64,000 nt of DNA from contig NZ_JWTA01000016.1 in assembly GCF_000813825.1 (NCBI RefSeq), forward strand, positions 1 through 64,000, in the 5' to 3' direction. The DNA comes from Chryseobacterium taiwanense (GTDB lineage: Bacteria > Bacteroidota > Bacteroidia > Flavobacteriales > Weeksellaceae). The notes under the pieces were generated by a model that saw only the letters and a program-made list of their open reading frames with translations, did not search any database and was not told the origin of the DNA. The stretch's first letter is position 1. The number at the start of each line of letters is the position of its first letter. This document shows positions 52,297 to 61,405 of the stretch, in pieces. Position numbers and translations under genes: made by a program.

Positions 52297-53320
52297 ATAA
52301 ATTCTGAATGACAGGTTTTACTTCATTTCCAAACAATTCGATGGATTTCATCATAATGTCGTGTGAAGGATCTCCCACATCCATATGACCGATAAATCTT
52401 GTAATTCCGAAGATCTCTTTCATGTAAGCTATTTTATCCGCTACTTCAGCAGCACTTCCGATAAATAATGCTCCGTCTTTACTTCTTCCTCCATCATACT
52501 GCATTTTTGTATAAGGAGCCCAACCTCTGGAAGCACCAATTCTGTCCATTTGAGATTTATAATTATGGAAATATCCATCCACCACTTTTTGATCATCACT
52601 CACAAAAGTATGTGAATGAATGGCAATCTGCATTTTATCTACATCATGACCCGCTTTTTTATATTCCTGTTTATAAAATTCAATTAAATTTCTAAACTGA
52701 ACAGGCATTCCGCCAATAATGGCAACCACTAAAGGCATTCCTAATTGCGCCGCACTCAAAACAGATTGAGGAGTTCCTCCAACTGCTCTCCAGATCGATA
52801 CTTTTCCATCATTTTTTGCTCTAGGATAAACCGTCTGGTTTTGCATTGGTGCACGTAGCTTTCCTGACCACGAAACGTTTTCTTCAGAATTTATTTTTAA
52901 GAGTAATTCTAATTTTTCATCAAAAAGTTCTTCATAGTCATTCAAAGAATACCCATACAATGGAAAAGATTCTATAAAGCTTCCTCTTCCCACAAAAATT
53001 TCTGCACGACCGTCAGAAATCAAATCTAAGGTTGAAAAGTCTTCGTATACTTTTACAGGCTCAGATGAACTTAAAACCGTAACACCACTCGCTAATCTTA
53101 TATTTTTTGTAATACTTGCTGCTGCTGCCAACACAATTTCCGGTGATGAAACCGCGTAATCGGGACGGTGATGTTCTCCCATTGCAAAAACATCTATTCC
53201 AACCTCATCCATGAATTTTACCTGATCTAGGATTTCACGAATTTTTACTCCTGCGTCTCTATATTTTCCGGTTGTCTGATCTAGTGAAAGATCTCCAAAC
53301 ATTCCTATTCCTAATTCCAT
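52295..53320 (-). CDS. Luciferase-like flavin monooxygenase (LLM family)
   Basis: A 341-residue TIM-barrel F420/FMN-dependent monooxygenase-like protein. Conserved parts are FAMGEHHRPDYAVSSPEI (early His), RLASGVTVLSS, GRAEIFVGRGSFIESFPLYGYSL, IWRAVGGTPQSV and GSAAEVADKIAYMKE. Bacterial luciferase-like enzymes accept many substrates and the physiological one cannot be told. Its -7 box TATTTTTG is at 53340-53347. Confidence 0.92.
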   Translation of the reverse strand: MELGIGMFGDLSLDQTTGKYRDAGVKIREILDQVKFMDEVGIDVFAMGEHHRPDYAVSSPEIVLAAAASITKNIRLASGVTVLSSSEPVKVYEDFSTLDLISDGRAEIFVGRGSFIESFPLYGYSLNDYEELFDEKLELLLKINSEENVSWSGKLRAPMQNQTVYPRAKNDGKVSIWRAVGGTPQSVLSAAQLGMPLVVAIIGGMPVQFRNLIEFYKQEYKKAGHDVDKMQIAIHSHTFVSDDQKVVDGYFHNYKSQMDRIGASRGWAPYTKMQYDGGRSKDGALFIGSAAEVADKIAYMKEIFGITRFIGHMDVGDPSHDIMMKSIELFGNEVKPVIQNL

Positions 53321-53339
53321 ATTGTTGATTTTAGATATA

Positions 53340-53347
53340 CAAAAATA
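53340..53347 (-). promoter_or_regulatory. -7 promoter element of the LLM gene
   Basis: Reads TATTTTTG on the - strand, 20 bases before the ATG. Confidence 0.5.
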
Positions 53348-53417
53348 GACTTCTTATCACTCAGATGCATTGATCTTTGATAAGAACGGATATTGATTTT
53401 TAAATCTACAAAATACT

Positions 53418-53479
53418 GTCATTCCGTAGGAATCTAGATTTAGTTTTAAAATGCTTTGCTTAGATTCCTACGAAATGAC
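53418..53479. repeat. Palindromic dispersed element, TTCCGTAGGAATCT type
   Basis: GTCATTCCGTAGGAATCTA (53418-53436) and its complement (53461-53479) differ at one base, with a 24-base loop. Same family as 33510-33578. Confidence 0.85.
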
Positions 53480-53507
53480 AAACTTCGGGATTAAGATTCT
53501 TCTCAAC

Positions 53508-53537
53508 AAAAAATCCAACCTCATCGGTTGGATTTTA
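53508..53537 (-). terminator. Intrinsic terminator after the S9 peptidase gene
   Basis: AAAATCCAACC pairs with GGTTGGATTTT, flanked by A/T runs. Confidence 0.87.
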
Positions 53538-53542
53538 AGTAT

Positions 53543-55684
53543 TTATTTCTTTAAATTCTGATCAAAATAATCTGTAATTTTCTGCATTAGATGTACTCTA
53601 TCTTTTCCGATTACATTGTGCGGATGTCCCGGATAAGCAAAATAATCTAGCTGAACTCCGTTGTCCACTGCAGCCTTGATGAATTTAATGGAATGTTGCC
53701 AAACCACAACATCATCCTGCGCACCGTGAATCATTAATAATTTACCTCTTAAATTCTGAACTTTATCCAAAAGATTTGCTTTTGCATATCCTTGAGGATT
53801 CTCTTGTGGAGTATCCATATATCTTTCTCCGTACATGATTTCATACATACTCCAGTCGATTACAGGTCCTCCTGCAACTCCTACTTTGAAAACATCCGGC
53901 ATACGAAGCATGAAACTTGTGGTCATAAATCCTCCAAAGCTCCATCCGTGGATTCCCATTCTTTGAGAATCTACATAAGGTAGTGATGTTAAATATTCCA
54001 CTCCCTTCATTTGGTCTTTCATTTCCGTTGTTCCTAAGTTTCTGAATACTGCTTGCTCAAACTTCAATCCTCTGTTGGAAGAACCTCTTCCATCCATCGT
54101 GAAAATGATATATCCGTTTTGCGCCATATATTCGTACCAAAGATTTCCAGAAGCTGGGAATGTATTGGTGATCAACTGTAAGTGTGGTCCATTGTACAAA
54201 TAAACAATTACCGGATATTTTTTAGTCTCATCAAAGTCTGTCGGAAGAATCATCTTTCCATACAAAAGCGTACCATCATCAGCTTTGAAGTTGACACTTT
54301 TGATCTCTGGTCTCTGATAATTTTTCAGTGTATTCTCAGCAGTAAGAAGGTTATTTGATTTTAAGGTCGTTGTATTAATAACATTTACAACTCTTGGTGT
54401 AGTTGCATTACTGTAAGAGTCATATAAATAATTTCCATCGCTACTCAAAATTCCTGAGTGAACTCCTTCCGCATTATCCATTCTCTGCATTTTGAAATTC
54501 GCCCAGTTAATTCTGTATAAATGTTTTTCCAAAGGAGTTTCTTTCGTAGATGTAAAATAAATTTCTTTTTTATCTTCATTAAAACCTAAAATATCAGTTA
54601 CCAACCAATCTCCTTTTGTAATCTGAGCAACTAATCCTTTTTCTAAACTATAATGGAATAAGTGATTGTATCCTGTTCTCTGACTCTGCCAGATAAAATC
54701 TGTATTAGAATTCGGGAAGAATGTCAACGGATGTTGTGGTTCAACATATTTATCGTTTGTTTCTTCAAATAACGTTTTTACTAAATTTCCGGTAGCCGCA
54801 TCATACTGATTCATTTTCATATGATTCTGACCTCTATTCAATACCCCAACAAAAATATATTTTGAATCAGGACTCCATGTAACAGCTGTTAAATATTGAT
54901 CTTTTTCACCTTCAATATTTAAGAAAGTTGTTGACTGGGTTTTGATATTATACACACCCAATGTTACCTGATGTGAAGTCTGTCCCGCCATAGGATATTT
55001 AATATTGTGATTGACAGCCGGAGTTACAGACCAGTCGATGATTGGATAATCTGCAACCATAGTCTGATCCATTCTGTAGAATGCTACACTTTCTGAATTC
55101 GGTGCCGGGAAAATTCCGGTATCAATTCCAAATTCGTTTCTGTGAACATTGGAAGCACCATTCAGAATGTTTTCATTAGCATCATTCGTTACAGCGATTG
55201 TTTTCCCATCCTTATTAATAAATAAGTTGTTCTTTACTGTAAATGCAAAAGTTTTATTATCTCCAAAGATTTTGATATTTGAAGCCTCTTTTTCTATGGC
55301 AACAGCATTTTTTACTTTCCAGTCACTGCCTGATTTTTCAACCCAAACCATCTGATCATTGGAATTGAAATATCCATTAGAATTGTTAATGAATTTAATC
55401 TGAGGAACCGCTTTTAATTTATTGTTCTCCAGATTTTTATTTAACTGAGACAAAGACACCAACGTATCTTGCTTGTTTGTTTTTAAATCTGTGATTAAAT
55501 ATCCGCCTTTCACTGCCTGAATGTATGATTTCCCGTCATTCGACCACGAAAACTGAGAAATATTTTTCACTGCAAGATTGCTTCTTAAGCCATTCACTGC
55601 TTCCGCCATCGTAAATTTTTGGGTCTGTGCAAATGCCGAGCTTCCCAAAACCAGCATCAATAAAGAAAACTTATGTAATTTCAT
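53543..55684 (-). CDS. Secreted S9 family peptidase (DPP IV-like)
   Basis: A 713-residue exported serine peptidase with a signal peptide ending GSSAFAQ. Residues of about 30-450 form a beta-propeller of the DPP IV type, followed by an alpha/beta hydrolase domain: GIHGWSFGGF (catalytic Ser), HGAQDDVV (Asp) and YPGHPHNV (His). DPP IV-like enzymes release X-Pro dipeptides; in Bacteroidota they take part in peptide use. The ATG at 55684 is used; a TTG 14 codons upstream lies beyond the -7 box. Confidence 0.92.
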   Translation of the reverse strand: MKLHKFSLLMLVLGSSAFAQTQKFTMAEAVNGLRSNLAVKNISQFSWSNDGKSYIQAVKGGYLITDLKTNKQDTLVSLSQLNKNLENNKLKAVPQIKFINNSNGYFNSNDQMVWVEKSGSDWKVKNAVAIEKEASNIKIFGDNKTFAFTVKNNLFINKDGKTIAVTNDANENILNGASNVHRNEFGIDTGIFPAPNSESVAFYRMDQTMVADYPIIDWSVTPAVNHNIKYPMAGQTSHQVTLGVYNIKTQSTTFLNIEGEKDQYLTAVTWSPDSKYIFVGVLNRGQNHMKMNQYDAATGNLVKTLFEETNDKYVEPQHPLTFFPNSNTDFIWQSQRTGYNHLFHYSLEKGLVAQITKGDWLVTDILGFNEDKKEIYFTSTKETPLEKHLYRINWANFKMQRMDNAEGVHSGILSSDGNYLYDSYSNATTPRVVNVINTTTLKSNNLLTAENTLKNYQRPEIKSVNFKADDGTLLYGKMILPTDFDETKKYPVIVYLYNGPHLQLITNTFPASGNLWYEYMAQNGYIIFTMDGRGSSNRGLKFEQAVFRNLGTTEMKDQMKGVEYLTSLPYVDSQRMGIHGWSFGGFMTTSFMLRMPDVFKVGVAGGPVIDWSMYEIMYGERYMDTPQENPQGYAKANLLDKVQNLRGKLLMIHGAQDDVVVWQHSIKFIKAAVDNGVQLDYFAYPGHPHNVIGKDRVHLMQKITDYFDQNLKK

Positions 55685-55703
55685 TGTAAAAAATTGAATC
55701 CAC

Positions 55704-55711
55704 CAAAAATA
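55704..55711 (-). promoter_or_regulatory. -7 promoter element of the S9 peptidase gene
   Basis: Reads TATTTTTG on the - strand, 20 bases before the ATG. Confidence 0.5.
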
Positions 55712-55852
55712 AGAAATAAAACTCACTCGTTAAAAGACGTTAAAATAAAAGATTATAATACTATAATAACGTAATGAATAGAATTTATTTCTTACCTTAA
55801 TAGTGAGTTTTACATAAACATGATTGTCCGTCTTTTTGTAATCATTACGTGC

Positions 55853-55921
55853 TTGTCATTCTTAATGAAATGAAGAATCTGTTGATCATACATTAGATTT
55901 CTCCTATCGTTGAAATGACAA
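55853..55921. repeat. 69-base palindromic dispersed element, copy B
   Basis: Starts TTGTCATTCTTAATG and ends GTTGAAATGACAA. It aligns end to end with the reverse complement of 40114-40182; both carry the internal GAAGAATCT and AGATTTCTCCT blocks. Confidence 0.85.
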
Positions 55922-55998
55922 CGTCGTCAAATGATAAATAATGGATGATGCAGTTAAAAAATAAAAACTTATCTCATTTCTTATCCTAAATCAATGAC

Positions 55999-56025
55999 TT
56001 GTGTCTGTCTCTTGATATAAATTTG
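55999..56025 (+). promoter_or_regulatory. Promoter of the YceI gene
   Basis: TTG (55999-56001), 16-base spacer and TAAATTTG (56018-56025). The spacer is slightly short of the usual 17-23. Confidence 0.5.
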
Positions 56026-56058
56026 CATTATAAATAACAAAATAAAAACAGTATTACA

Positions 56059-56571
56059 ATGGCAACAAAATGGAACCTAGACCCAGCGCATAGTGAAATT
56101 ACTTTCAAAGTAAAACACATGATGATTTCTAATATTAAAGGAAACTTCACAAGCTTCAATGCAGAAATCGAAGCTGACGATGATACTTTCGCTAATGCAA
56201 AAACAACTGCAACGATTCAGACAGCGTCTATTTCTACACACAATACAGACAGAGATAATCACTTAAAATCTGCAGAGTTCTTTAATGCTGAAGCAAATCC
56301 TACAATCACTTTCGACTCTCAGGCTTTGAACGGAAGCGTTACAGGAAACCTTACCATCAACGGAATTACAAAACCTGTAAGTCTTGACGTAGATTTCAAC
56401 GGAATCAATGTTGACCCGTGGGGAAATACAAAAGCAGGATTTTCTTTTGAAGGAAAAATCAACAGAAAAGATTTCGGACTGAACTGGAATGCAGCTCTTG
56501 AAGCAGGAGGTGTAATGGTAAGTGATGAGGTAAAATTAGCAGGTGAATTACAGTTCGTAAAACAAGCATAA
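56059..56571 (+). CDS. YceI family lipid-binding-like protein
   Basis: A 170-residue protein with the lipocalin-like YceI fold: WNLDPAHSEITFKVKHMMISNIKGNF, DRDNHLKSAEFFNAEANPTITFDS and RKDFGLNWNAALEAGGVMVSDEVKL. There is no signal peptide, so it is a cytoplasmic member. YceI proteins bind polyisoprenoids in some bacteria. A hairpin terminator separates it from the DODA-type gene. Confidence 0.92.
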   Translation: MATKWNLDPAHSEITFKVKHMMISNIKGNFTSFNAEIEADDDTFANAKTTATIQTASISTHNTDRDNHLKSAEFFNAEANPTITFDSQALNGSVTGNLTINGITKPVSLDVDFNGINVDPWGNTKAGFSFEGKINRKDFGLNWNAALEAGGVMVSDEVKLAGELQFVKQA

Positions 56572-56588
56572 TTTTTAACAAATATCTT

Positions 56589-56634
56589 AAAAGGTTCGGG
56601 GATTTTTCTAAAGCCTTGAACCTTTTGTCTTTTT
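56589..56634 (+). terminator. Intrinsic terminator after the YceI gene
   Basis: AAAAGGTTC (56589-56597) pairs with GAACCTTTT (56618-56626), then a T run. Confidence 0.82.
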
Positions 56635-56649
56635 ATACAATCAATAAAA

Positions 56650-57477
56650 ATGAACCTAAACGATTTACAAAACATAAGCAAAAACTTTGGTAATACCCAA
56701 AGAATGCCTGTTCTTTTTTTAGGACACGGCTCACCGATGAACGCCATTGAAGAAAATCAGTTTGTACAAGGTTTCAGAAAAGCAGCCACTGAAATTCCGA
56801 AACCGAATGCAATTTTATGTATTTCTGCACACTGGTTTACACAAGGAACGAAAGTAACTGCGATGGATATGCCAAGAACCATCCATGATTTTGGTGGTTT
56901 TCCACAAGCATTATTTGATGTTCAGTATCCTGCTCCCGGAGATCCTGAATTGGCAAAAGAGACCGCAGAATTATTGGCTCCTGTCATGGTAGAAGAAGAT
57001 CATAATTGGGGATTAGATCATGGAGCATGGTCGGTCATTAAACATATGTATCCTAATGCAGACATTCCCGTGATTCAGATGAGTATTGATTATACCAAAC
57101 CGTCTCAATATCATTTTGATTTAGCAAAAAGGCTTAACAAACTTCGTGAAAAGGGAATTTTAATTATTGGAAGCGGAAATATTGTTCACAACCTTAGACT
57201 GATTGACTGGAGAAATATCAATACAGTCGGAGCTGGTTGGGATTGGGCGATTGAAGCCCGTGAAAAAACCAACAACTGGCTTTTGGACGGAAATTTCCAG
57301 AATATCATTGATTATCAAAAGCAGGGAACTTCGTTGCAATATGCCGTTCCAACTCCAGATCATTATTTTCCTTTGATTTATACATTAGGATTGAAAGATA
57401 AATCTGAAAATTTAACCTTATTTAATGATGAATTGATTGGAGGTTCTCTCAGCATGACGAGTGTGAGAATTGGATAA
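56650..57477 (+). CDS. 4,5-DOPA extradiol dioxygenase-like (LigB/YgiD family) protein
   Basis: A 275-residue class III extradiol dioxygenase of the YgiD/DODA type. Metal ligands are visible in FLGHGSPMNAIE (His), SAHWFT (His), LDHGAWSVIKHMYPNADIPVIQM (His) and GSGNIVHNL (His). Bacterial YgiD enzymes open the ring of catechol substrates such as L-DOPA in vitro. No pathway partner is adjacent. Confidence 0.93.
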   Translation: MNLNDLQNISKNFGNTQRMPVLFLGHGSPMNAIEENQFVQGFRKAATEIPKPNAILCISAHWFTQGTKVTAMDMPRTIHDFGGFPQALFDVQYPAPGDPELAKETAELLAPVMVEEDHNWGLDHGAWSVIKHMYPNADIPVIQMSIDYTKPSQYHFDLAKRLNKLREKGILIIGSGNIVHNLRLIDWRNINTVGAGWDWAIEAREKTNNWLLDGNFQNIIDYQKQGTSLQYAVPTPDHYFPLIYTLGLKDKSENLTLFNDELIGGSLSMTSVRIG

Positions 57478-57531
57478 CAACTTGTCCTCCCCTATTTTTT
57501 TATCACTAAAAATTTAGTAATATTGTTTACC

Positions 57532-58704
57532 ATGAAAAAAACAGCATTACTTTTTTTATTTCTGTTTCCGTTCTCCTTGTCAATTGCTCAAATGATCCAA
57601 GGAACGGTAGTGAACGATGCGGAACAAAAAATCGCCAATGTTTCCATTTATATTGATGGTACAAAAATCGGGACCACTTCTAAAGAAGACGGAAGCTTCA
57701 GTCTGAACTTACCTGCTAAAAATATCGGGAGTATTATTTTTCAGAAAGAAGATTATGAAACTTTTGCCACCCCTATTTCGGAAGTTTTAAATAAAAAATT
57801 AAAAGTTGTTTTACTCAAAACCAACACAATTGAAGAAGTAAGAATCATTCCCTATACTGAAGAAGCGTACAAAAATTACATCGGTTATTTCCTTAATAGC
57901 TTCATTGGGAATGATAAAGAAAATGTAAAAATTAAGAATCAAAGATCTTTAAAATTTGCCTACGATAAAAAGAATAAAACATTAAAGGTAAAGGCTCCGA
58001 AAACTTTAATTATCGAAAATAAAAACCTGGGATACGAGATAGAATATAATCTCATGAACTTTTCTGCAGATTTCAATTCTAATATGGTGAATTACACAGG
58101 GACAAGCTTTTTCAAGGAAACCAAAAACTCTGATAAAGTAAAGCTCAACAGAATGAATGCTTACGATGGGAGTATGCTTCATTTTTTCAGAAGTATCTAC
58201 AACAATAAAATTTCAGAAGATAAGTTCGTGGTCAATCATGTCGTTCAGGTTCCTAATCCGAAATATCCTACAGAAGAAGAGCTGAATATCCTGAAAAACT
58301 TCGCAGAAATGTCCCGAGCTTCAAAAGCAATTCTTAAAATTCCGGAGGAGATTAGTGATATTTCACACCGAAAAAACAGTCAAAAACCTTACGCTCTAGC
58401 CATCACAAAAACGATGATTCCAGATTCCGATTACGTGAAAAGAAATGGGGACAACGTTTTTTTCAGTTTTAAGGATATGCTTCAGGTAAATTATCCGAAG
58501 TATTATTATGAACTGAAAGGAAAAGAATTTATAAAAAGTACCATTCCTGTTGTTATATCATCGTTCCTACATCCTGAAGATGAAACTTTTGAAGTTTCAA
58601 AAGACGGAAATATCTCAACTCCCGATTTACTGATTGCTGAAGGTGATTTTACCAAAAATAAAATTGAAAATATGCTTCCTTTAGATTATCAGTTGGGGGA
58701 TTAA
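57532..58704 (+). CDS. Secreted carboxypeptidase-regulatory-domain protein
   Basis: A 390-residue exported protein with a signal peptide ending SIAQ. Residues 20-95 are a CarboxypepD_reg-like beta sandwich (IQGTVVNDAEQKIANVSIYIDGTKIGTTSKEDGSFSLNL), the N-terminal extension typical of SusC/TonB receptors. The rest is a unique domain (about 100-390) with no TonB plug or barrel, so it is not a transporter. Function unknown. The ATG at 57532 is chosen over a TTG three codons upstream. Confidence 0.82.
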   Translation: MKKTALLFLFLFPFSLSIAQMIQGTVVNDAEQKIANVSIYIDGTKIGTTSKEDGSFSLNLPAKNIGSIIFQKEDYETFATPISEVLNKKLKVVLLKTNTIEEVRIIPYTEEAYKNYIGYFLNSFIGNDKENVKIKNQRSLKFAYDKKNKTLKVKAPKTLIIENKNLGYEIEYNLMNFSADFNSNMVNYTGTSFFKETKNSDKVKLNRMNAYDGSMLHFFRSIYNNKISEDKFVVNHVVQVPNPKYPTEEELNILKNFAEMSRASKAILKIPEEISDISHRKNSQKPYALAITKTMIPDSDYVKRNGDNVFFSFKDMLQVNYPKYYYELKGKEFIKSTIPVVISSFLHPEDETFEVSKDGNISTPDLLIAEGDFTKNKIENMLPLDYQLGD

Positions 58705-58746
58705 TTTGAAATATTTCCGCCTATATATATTTTTTAGCTTAAGATT

Positions 58747-60240
58747 TTATTGTACAGCCTGTAAAACATTGATATTTCCGTATCCGTAATCTGAGTTTGG
58801 CGTTGGGTAATACGTTGCAGATTGTCTCATTTTATTCAAAACCTGATCTCTAGTCCAAGAAGGATTTTTAGCCCAAACTAAAGCTGCAACTCCTGCCGTA
58901 GAAGCTGTTGCCACAGAAGAACCTCCCACATAATCGGTTTGCCCATTGTAATAACTCAACACGGGAATACTGTTTCCTGAAGCTCTTTCCATCTGATACG
59001 TAAAATCAATTTCTGCTCCTGAATGGCATACATCACATTTTTGATTAGAAGTATTTTCTTTTACACCAGTGACCGCTTGTGTTTCAGACATCCATGCCGG
59101 GAAAATTACCCCCACAAAATTCGTGAAGCTTGTAGAAGTTCCTCCAGCACAGAAAATCAATTTTCCTTTTGAATATGCATATTTTACTCCATCTTCAATT
59201 TTCCCTACAGAGAAAATATGTCCCATCGACATTGAAATGATTTTAACACTGGTATTATTTCCTAGTTCGGTAAAGGCAATCTTTACTCCGTTCTGTTCGT
59301 GGTACCCATCCAACACAACATTTGAAGCAGCTCTGTACGTTACCAGATTAGCATTATAAGCTACTCCAACCGGCTGTCCTTGATTATTTCTTGGAGAAGC
59401 TATGGCCGAAGCCATACTTGTTCCGTGACCACATTTATCCGCAGAACCGTCGTAACCTGTACTCCATGGCCAAACCGAATCTACATAAACTCCATTTTTG
59501 CTGATGGTTCTTCCTGATGAAAATCCGTTATTGAAACTGCTTCCCAATAAAGTTTGTTCGGGAGAAACTCCGCTGTCAATGACACCGATGGTAATTCCGG
59601 CTCCTGTACTGTAGCTCCAAGCATTGATGATATTGTGTTTGGTGAAAGACCAAGGCGCTTTTGCATTGGGTGTCACTGTTGTATAATCTGAAGTACTTAA
59701 AGTGGTTGATTCAAATCCGCATCCTGATGAACCACTTGATTTTCCTGTTGCTCCATATTTTTGTTCATTTTCAAAATAACGATAATCTGCAGGTTCCAGA
59801 TAACGGATATTTTTCATTTTTCTAAGGGCAATTACCGTTTCCTGCTTTTCTATTGTAACATCAATTTGATTTAAGTATTGATCTGAAGACAACAGTGTTC
59901 TTTCTGTTTTTCCTTCATACTGTTCAATTACTTTTAAGATTTCTTCCTCAATTGCTTTATTATCCTGCGTTAAACTTCTGTCAAAAGAAGATCCGAATCC
60001 TATAGAAGCAATTTTATTTCCCTGAAAAATAGCGCTCCACACGAAATGATCAGAAGATTCGTTCCAGAAGAACCTTCCTTTCGTTTTAATGGTCTCATTA
60101 ATTTTTTCATTGATTTGTTTGGCCGTCAAAGGATCTTTCTGAGCAACCTCAATGTTTTCGGGATTGTTTTGAAGATCTTCTCTGCTACAAGCAGTGAAAA
60201 CAAAAAACAATAAGAATAGATAAAAGACATTTTTTTTCAT
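58747..60240 (-). CDS. Subtilisin-like S8 serine peptidase lipoprotein
   Basis: A 497-residue peptidase with a lipobox VFTACS (Cys18). A propeptide-like region (about 25-165) precedes the catalytic domain: GVIDSGVSPEQT (Asp), KCGHGTSMASAIASP (His) and YVGGSSVATASTAGVAALVW (Ser, in GSSVA rather than GTSMA). The propeptide suggests autoprocessing. Anchored to the outer membrane or periplasmic face; no T9SS sorting domain is present. Confidence 0.92.
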   Translation of the reverse strand: MKKNVFYLFLLFFVFTACSREDLQNNPENIEVAQKDPLTAKQINEKINETIKTKGRFFWNESSDHFVWSAIFQGNKIASIGFGSSFDRSLTQDNKAIEEEILKVIEQYEGKTERTLLSSDQYLNQIDVTIEKQETVIALRKMKNIRYLEPADYRYFENEQKYGATGKSSGSSGCGFESTTLSTSDYTTVTPNAKAPWSFTKHNIINAWSYSTGAGITIGVIDSGVSPEQTLLGSSFNNGFSSGRTISKNGVYVDSVWPWSTGYDGSADKCGHGTSMASAIASPRNNQGQPVGVAYNANLVTYRAASNVVLDGYHEQNGVKIAFTELGNNTSVKIISMSMGHIFSVGKIEDGVKYAYSKGKLIFCAGGTSTSFTNFVGVIFPAWMSETQAVTGVKENTSNQKCDVCHSGAEIDFTYQMERASGNSIPVLSYYNGQTDYVGGSSVATASTAGVAALVWAKNPSWTRDQVLNKMRQSATYYPTPNSDYGYGNINVLQAVQ

Positions 60241-60356
60241 ATAAAATAATATTTGATTGGTCTAACCAAGATATCACTTTACATTGAATTACAAATAGTT
60301 GAATTTTAATTTACCATTAATTTTATTATGCTGAAAATAACACATAACCCTATGAA

Positions 60357-60803
60357 TTATAATTCCTTTTTATAACAAACACTATTCTCAACACCGATAT
60401 ATTGTCCATAATTAGGAATAAGATTGTAGCCATTTTTCTCATATAATGCAATTGCTTCCGGCTGTTTAAGCCCGGTTTCCAGTACACCATATGTAAAGCC
60501 TTCATTTTTTGCCCAGATTTCAAGTTCAGCAAGTACTTTTGATGCGTACCCGTTTCCTCTATATTCAGGCAATACAAACATTCTTTTGATTTCTACGGTA
60601 TCGTCTTCAAATTTTTTGAATGCTCCGCAAGCAACCGGTTTTTCATGAACATAAAAAAGAACACAGTTTTTTAGCTGATCAATTGAATTAAACTGATGAT
60701 AAAATGCATGTTCATCTCCATCACGAATTGCTAAATCCTGATCTAAAAATTGCACTAAATACTGAAAATCTGAATTGGAAGAGTCTATTCTTTTAATTAC
60801 CAT
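60357..60803 (-). CDS. GNAT family N-acetyltransferase
   Basis: A 148-residue acetyltransferase with the acetyl-CoA motif RMFVLPEYRGNGYASKVLAELEIWA (V-x-x-x-x-R-G-x-G-x-A) and the terminal EKNGYNLIPNYGQY. Target unknown. The ATG at 60803 is used; the TTG seven codons upstream lies within the -7 box (60822-60829). Confidence 0.9.
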   Translation of the reverse strand: MVIKRIDSSNSDFQYLVQFLDQDLAIRDGDEHAFYHQFNSIDQLKNCVLFYVHEKPVACGAFKKFEDDTVEIKRMFVLPEYRGNGYASKVLAELEIWAKNEGFTYGVLETGLKQPEAIALYEKNGYNLIPNYGQYIGVENSVCYKKEL

Positions 60804-60821
60804 TGAGTTATTTTTTCTTAA

Positions 60822-60829
60822 CAAAATTA
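60822..60829 (-). promoter_or_regulatory. -7 promoter element of the GNAT gene
   Basis: Reads TAATTTTG on the - strand, 18 bases before the ATG. Confidence 0.5.
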
Positions 60830-60885
60830 ATTATTTAAGATCTTTCTAAAGCTTTTACAACCTCTTTATTTTCTCTAACATAGTA

Positions 60886-60911
60886 AAAAAGCTCCCATTT
60901 CTGGAAGCTTT
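60886..60911 (-). terminator. Intrinsic terminator after the DUF2059 gene
   Basis: AAAGCT-CCA pairs with TGG-AGCTTT across GAAA, with one mismatch, and T6 follows. Confidence 0.75.
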
Positions 60912-60919
60912 GATCTCTT

Positions 60920-61393
60920 TTATTTTTGCATAGGAGCAGGTGGACCTGACTTAGTTGGCGGAGGTGATTGTAAATACCCCATCTTTTCTAAATCTCCATT
61001 AATTGTTTCAGTAACTTTCTGAGCCCAATTACTTGTCGCTGTCTGAATTTCAGTCATAATACTTGGTGTATTTTGAATGACCTTCTTTCCTATCTCTGAT
61101 TTATAAAAAATAAGCAACTGATCAATTTCTTTTTCAGTAAACTTGCTTCCGTAAATTCCAACAACTTCATTGATAAGATCGTCAATATTCACTTTCTTTT
61201 CAATAGGTTCCCAAGCTGAATCAGGAACAGTATTATATTTTTTCTTGTAATTAGCGATCAAATTCTTTTCGGCTTGTTTTGTAACCGGAAAAGCACCACT
61301 CAAAGAAAGTAATTCTCTTACTTTCTCCTGTTTTGCCTGAGAATAAGAGAATACCCCAAATACAATCATTGTTATGCAAAAAACTTTTTTCAT
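60920..61393 (-). CDS. Secreted DUF2059 family protein
   Basis: A 157-residue exported protein with a signal peptide ending SYSQ. The DUF2059 domain (about 60-125; LINEVVGIYGSKFTEKEIDQLLIFYKSEIGKKVIQNTPSIM) is helical and found mostly in periplasmic proteins of unknown role. A Pro-rich tail ends it (SPPPTKSGPPAPMQK). It follows hutH by 12 bases on the same strand and ends at a terminator. Confidence 0.9.
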   Translation of the reverse strand: MKKVFCITMIVFGVFSYSQAKQEKVRELLSLSGAFPVTKQAEKNLIANYKKKYNTVPDSAWEPIEKKVNIDDLINEVVGIYGSKFTEKEIDQLLIFYKSEIGKKVIQNTPSIMTEIQTATSNWAQKVTETINGDLEKMGYLQSPPPTKSGPPAPMQK

Positions 61394-61405
61394 CTTATTG
61401 GATAA

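Larger units (their letters stand above)
55685..56058. other. 374-base intergenic gap
   Basis: Holds the S9 promoter box, copy B of the 69-base palindrome (55853-55921) and the YceI promoter. No gene seen. Confidence 0.65.

Noticed and set aside
55685-55726. 14 extra residues on the S9 peptidase
   Set aside because: They precede the signal peptide and overlap the -7 box.
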